In this document: one piece after another, positions 61,374-64,000 of the stretch
Layout of the letters: each line of letters opens with the position of its first letter
Position numbering within the stretch: position 1 is the stretch's first letter
Origin: Polytrichum commune
Lineage: Eukaryota > Streptophyta > Polytrichopsida > Polytrichales > Polytrichaceae
DNA: 64,000 nucleotides
Direction of reading: 5' to 3'
Assembly: GCA_950295325.1 (NCBI GenBank)
Contig: OX485807.1
Span: 23,533,666 to 23,597,665 of the forward strand
Notes under the pieces: generated by a model
Database searches by the model: none
Told to the model about the DNA's origin: nothing
What the model saw: only the letters and a program-made list of their open reading frames with translations
Program-made: the position numbers and the translations under genes

Positions 61374-63255
61374 TTCATTGCAAGAGGCAAAAGAGGTTCT
61401 CTTGTTGCAAAAGTCAAGGGACCATGGCAAAGAAATGATGTTTTAATAATAATAAAATTACTTTAATCTTGTTTTGTTGGCCAAACATTACTAGAGTTAA
61501 GAGGAGGGGAGGGAGAAGGGGTGAAGAAAAAACATGGGAAGAAAAAAATTCCAAAATTTCCCATTTGAGGCATATTAAAAAAATCAATACACCCACGTTT
61601 TGGTGCATGGTCACTCCTCTTGGTCCATGTTTGGTTTACACCTAGTGAGGAGCTAAACGGCTTCAAAATTTGCATTTTTCATAATCCTAACCATGGAAGT
61701 GTGACCATGGAAAAGACCATTTGACATAGGACAACTTCGTGGTTTGTGATGTAAACAACCCTTTTAGTGGCATTGTATATCCGTTGAGTCCCATTTGACA
61801 ACCATCAATATTACAAAGTGGACGCCTTTGAACTAAGTTGTGGGTTTGGGTTGCAACATGCTTAATAGCTTTTGATAAAGCTTGCTAGCAAATTTATCAT
61901 GCTAAGGCAACGTACTTCATTAGGCAAATGCCCCACGCTTGCCAACATTGAGCTTGTGTTCACCTCTAATTAGTTGCGCGCGCGCGTGTGTGTGTGTGTG
62001 TTTTCAAATTACCACTACAATCCTCCCCCAATGCCCATACATTGCAAAATGGCTCAACAATCCCCTTGTAAACTCCAACATTTCCAATTACTTTTGATCA
62101 TCATCCAAATGCAATGATGCCCAAATCACGAAAACACTCAAACTAAGATATAGCCAATGTATGGGTAATTAAAGGAAGCACTCCGTTTGGCCCAACAAAT
62201 TACCCTCCTCCTATGCTGCGCACTACAAGAAGTTGAGTACCGACATGTGCCTCCACCTACTCCCCATGTGCACCAATCCCACAATTGATAGAACTGCAAA
62301 CCTAGACACAAGAAAGCAATCTTGCAAACTTATATGCTCCTCCTCTCCCACTGCAAGACAGTGACACCATGCTAATGAATGGTGAAACCCACCTAGGAGC
62401 CCCACCAAATACGACAATCCCCCTGTGGCTATATCCAAACCTCTATACAATGGGACCATGCCAATGCCTCACTAGACTTAAATTTGACATCCTCATCATC
62501 TTTACCACCTCCCTCCAAACTATCACCCTCTACACCCTCAAAATTATAGTATACACTTCATTGAAATCACCTTCTGCTAGGACCATGGCCCCAACCCAAC
62601 AATACAATGCCAGAAAAATCTTGAATACCAACTACTAGTAGACGCACTAGAGAACATTGATTGGTATGTCACCCTCACCAACCTCACGGCAAGAATCACA
62701 AGAGGAATTCACATAGACCATATCACTAAATATCCCACTCATGCATGCATGCATGCAACAATACAATTAATTGCCATCAAGTACCTCACCCTACTCATGC
62801 TCAATAAAAAAAGACTTGAAAACCACCAACTCCCTATACAACCTAAACCCAACCCCAAAAAGACATAACCGTGAGTACCAAACCCCAAGTCCGAATCATA
62901 CAACAAGGTGCCTAAACTAACAACATTAGCTCATTTAGAGGGATGGACAACCACCTAAGGCCGACCCCAAGAGTTGAACACAACACATGTTGAACCCAGT
63001 AGAGACAACTTGCCAAAATAACACCCACCCTCATGATACCCATGTAAGCATACGCTTCATCAATAATACAAACCCCAACCCTCGGAGGGCACTCTTAAGG
63101 CCTCCTCTCAAACTTGTTTATCAAAGGGGACCACCTCTAACAAGGGGTAGTAGCACTTATCCCTTAGCTCTGCTTTGTAAACCCGTTCCATGTTCACAAA
63201 TGAGCTCAAGACTATGATCAAGTTGAAGAATCCCTCATTTGCACCAACACGAGGG

Positions 63256-63328
<73 letters not shown>

Positions 63329-64000
63329 ACTTAGGCATCAATGATTTACACAGCCTTTAGCACATAACCCCTAAGAACTATTTACTTTAGGGTTCAAAAA
63401 GGTGTGTCCAGAACACATCCACCGTACATCCGGTTGTATGCATCTACGGACAAGGATGTTCACCTAATCCTATATTAAGGGGAAGGAGACATGAGAGCCT
63501 CCTTTCCAAGGGTAAAACGAAATGATTGTTTAACCTAAATAACTTCAAGGATTAGTGTGAAGAGTGTGAGTTTGTGGGAAGTGCATGTATACTTCCTCAA
63601 GTTACGGACACTCAGGCTTCAAATGGCTAAGGATTAGGTAAAACATTCAATGGCAGTATCAAGTATGCTTTGATACAAAATTTATGGTTATGCCGTAGTT
63701 GTTTGTGTGACATAGATAACAATTGGGTTCTGATATTAATCAACTCGTGTGTGTTACTAAACCTCTCTTTGGATTTGGTTGCTGGCATGGGCACATGTGA
63801 GGCAAACCCTTCACAACTTGAATGGCACTCATAGGTTTTATGTATCATCTTTATGCAAAAATATTATGTGTATAATGCTTAAGTGTACAGTGAGATACAA
63901 GGCATTTTTGGTTTGTGACTCAACTTTGAAGTACATTGCAAATATGTAGTCTTTGCGAGTTTGACTTTGTGAATATTGGATATGAAATACCATGCATTGT
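61374..64000. other. Intergenic with microsatellites, no gene recognised
   Basis: Contains a (GC)n(GT)n run at about 61976-62001, a (CATG)n run near 62738-62757 and a (TC)n run at 63258-63324. The part 62340-63200 is rich in CCAAC/CCACC but has no recognised coding sequence. No RNA gene recognised. Confidence 0.6.

Overview
This window is nuclear DNA of a land plant. It holds only three recognisable host genes in 64 kb, all with plant-style GT-AG introns: a class I (transmembrane) formin on the minus strand, a BCCIP homolog on the plus strand, and an NDUFAF3/Mth938-type gene on the plus strand. Everything else is AT-rich intergenic DNA filled with degraded transposons, MITEs and short dispersed repeats. 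A small moderate-intron gene set in this repeat landscape suggests a bryophyte, lycophyte or fern, but I cannot name the species.

Layout. 1-6.2 kb is gene-poor and contains one TA-flanked MITE. 6.3-12.2 kb is the formin gene (minus); its signal-peptide exon was not found. Upstream of it lie two tandem arrays (12.6-14.0 kb with four units, 14.4-15.0 kb with three units). 15.0-21 kb holds a LINE reverse-transcriptase remnant, dispersed repeats and a hAT transposase remnant. 21.2-22.6 kb is a Harbinger-like element. 24.3-29.6 kb is the BCCIP gene, preceded by two telo-box motifs. 33.5-37.7 kb is a complete nested structure: a pogo/mariner-type element with TA target duplication, whose transposase gene is split by a solo LTR and whose 3' part carries a hAT-like MITE. 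40.9-44.7 kb is the NDUFAF3-like gene. 47.6-48.0 kb is a Tourist-like MITE. 54.9-55.1 kb is a 35-bp minisatellite. 57.0-59.4 kb is a second hAT transposase pseudogene, split by another copy of the same hAT-like MITE, and a third copy lies at 61 kb.

How it fits together. The formin should nucleate actin at a membrane, the BCCIP homolog is expected in nuclear or ribosome-related chaperoning, and the NDUFAF3-like protein in mitochondrial complex I assembly. They do not form a pathway. BCCIP and the NDUFAF3-like gene are consecutive and co-oriented, which from memory resembles their arrangement on Arabidopsis chromosome 2.

The most notable pattern is that local tandem duplications lie at splice junctions in all three genes: a duplicated donor in the formin, a duplicated acceptor plus exon start in BCCIP, and an array that starts at the exon 1 donor in the NDUFAF3-like gene. 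The other strong result is the set of base-exact nested transposon insertions with intact target-site duplications. I see no CRISPR array, operon, rRNA gene or convincing functional tRNA gene.
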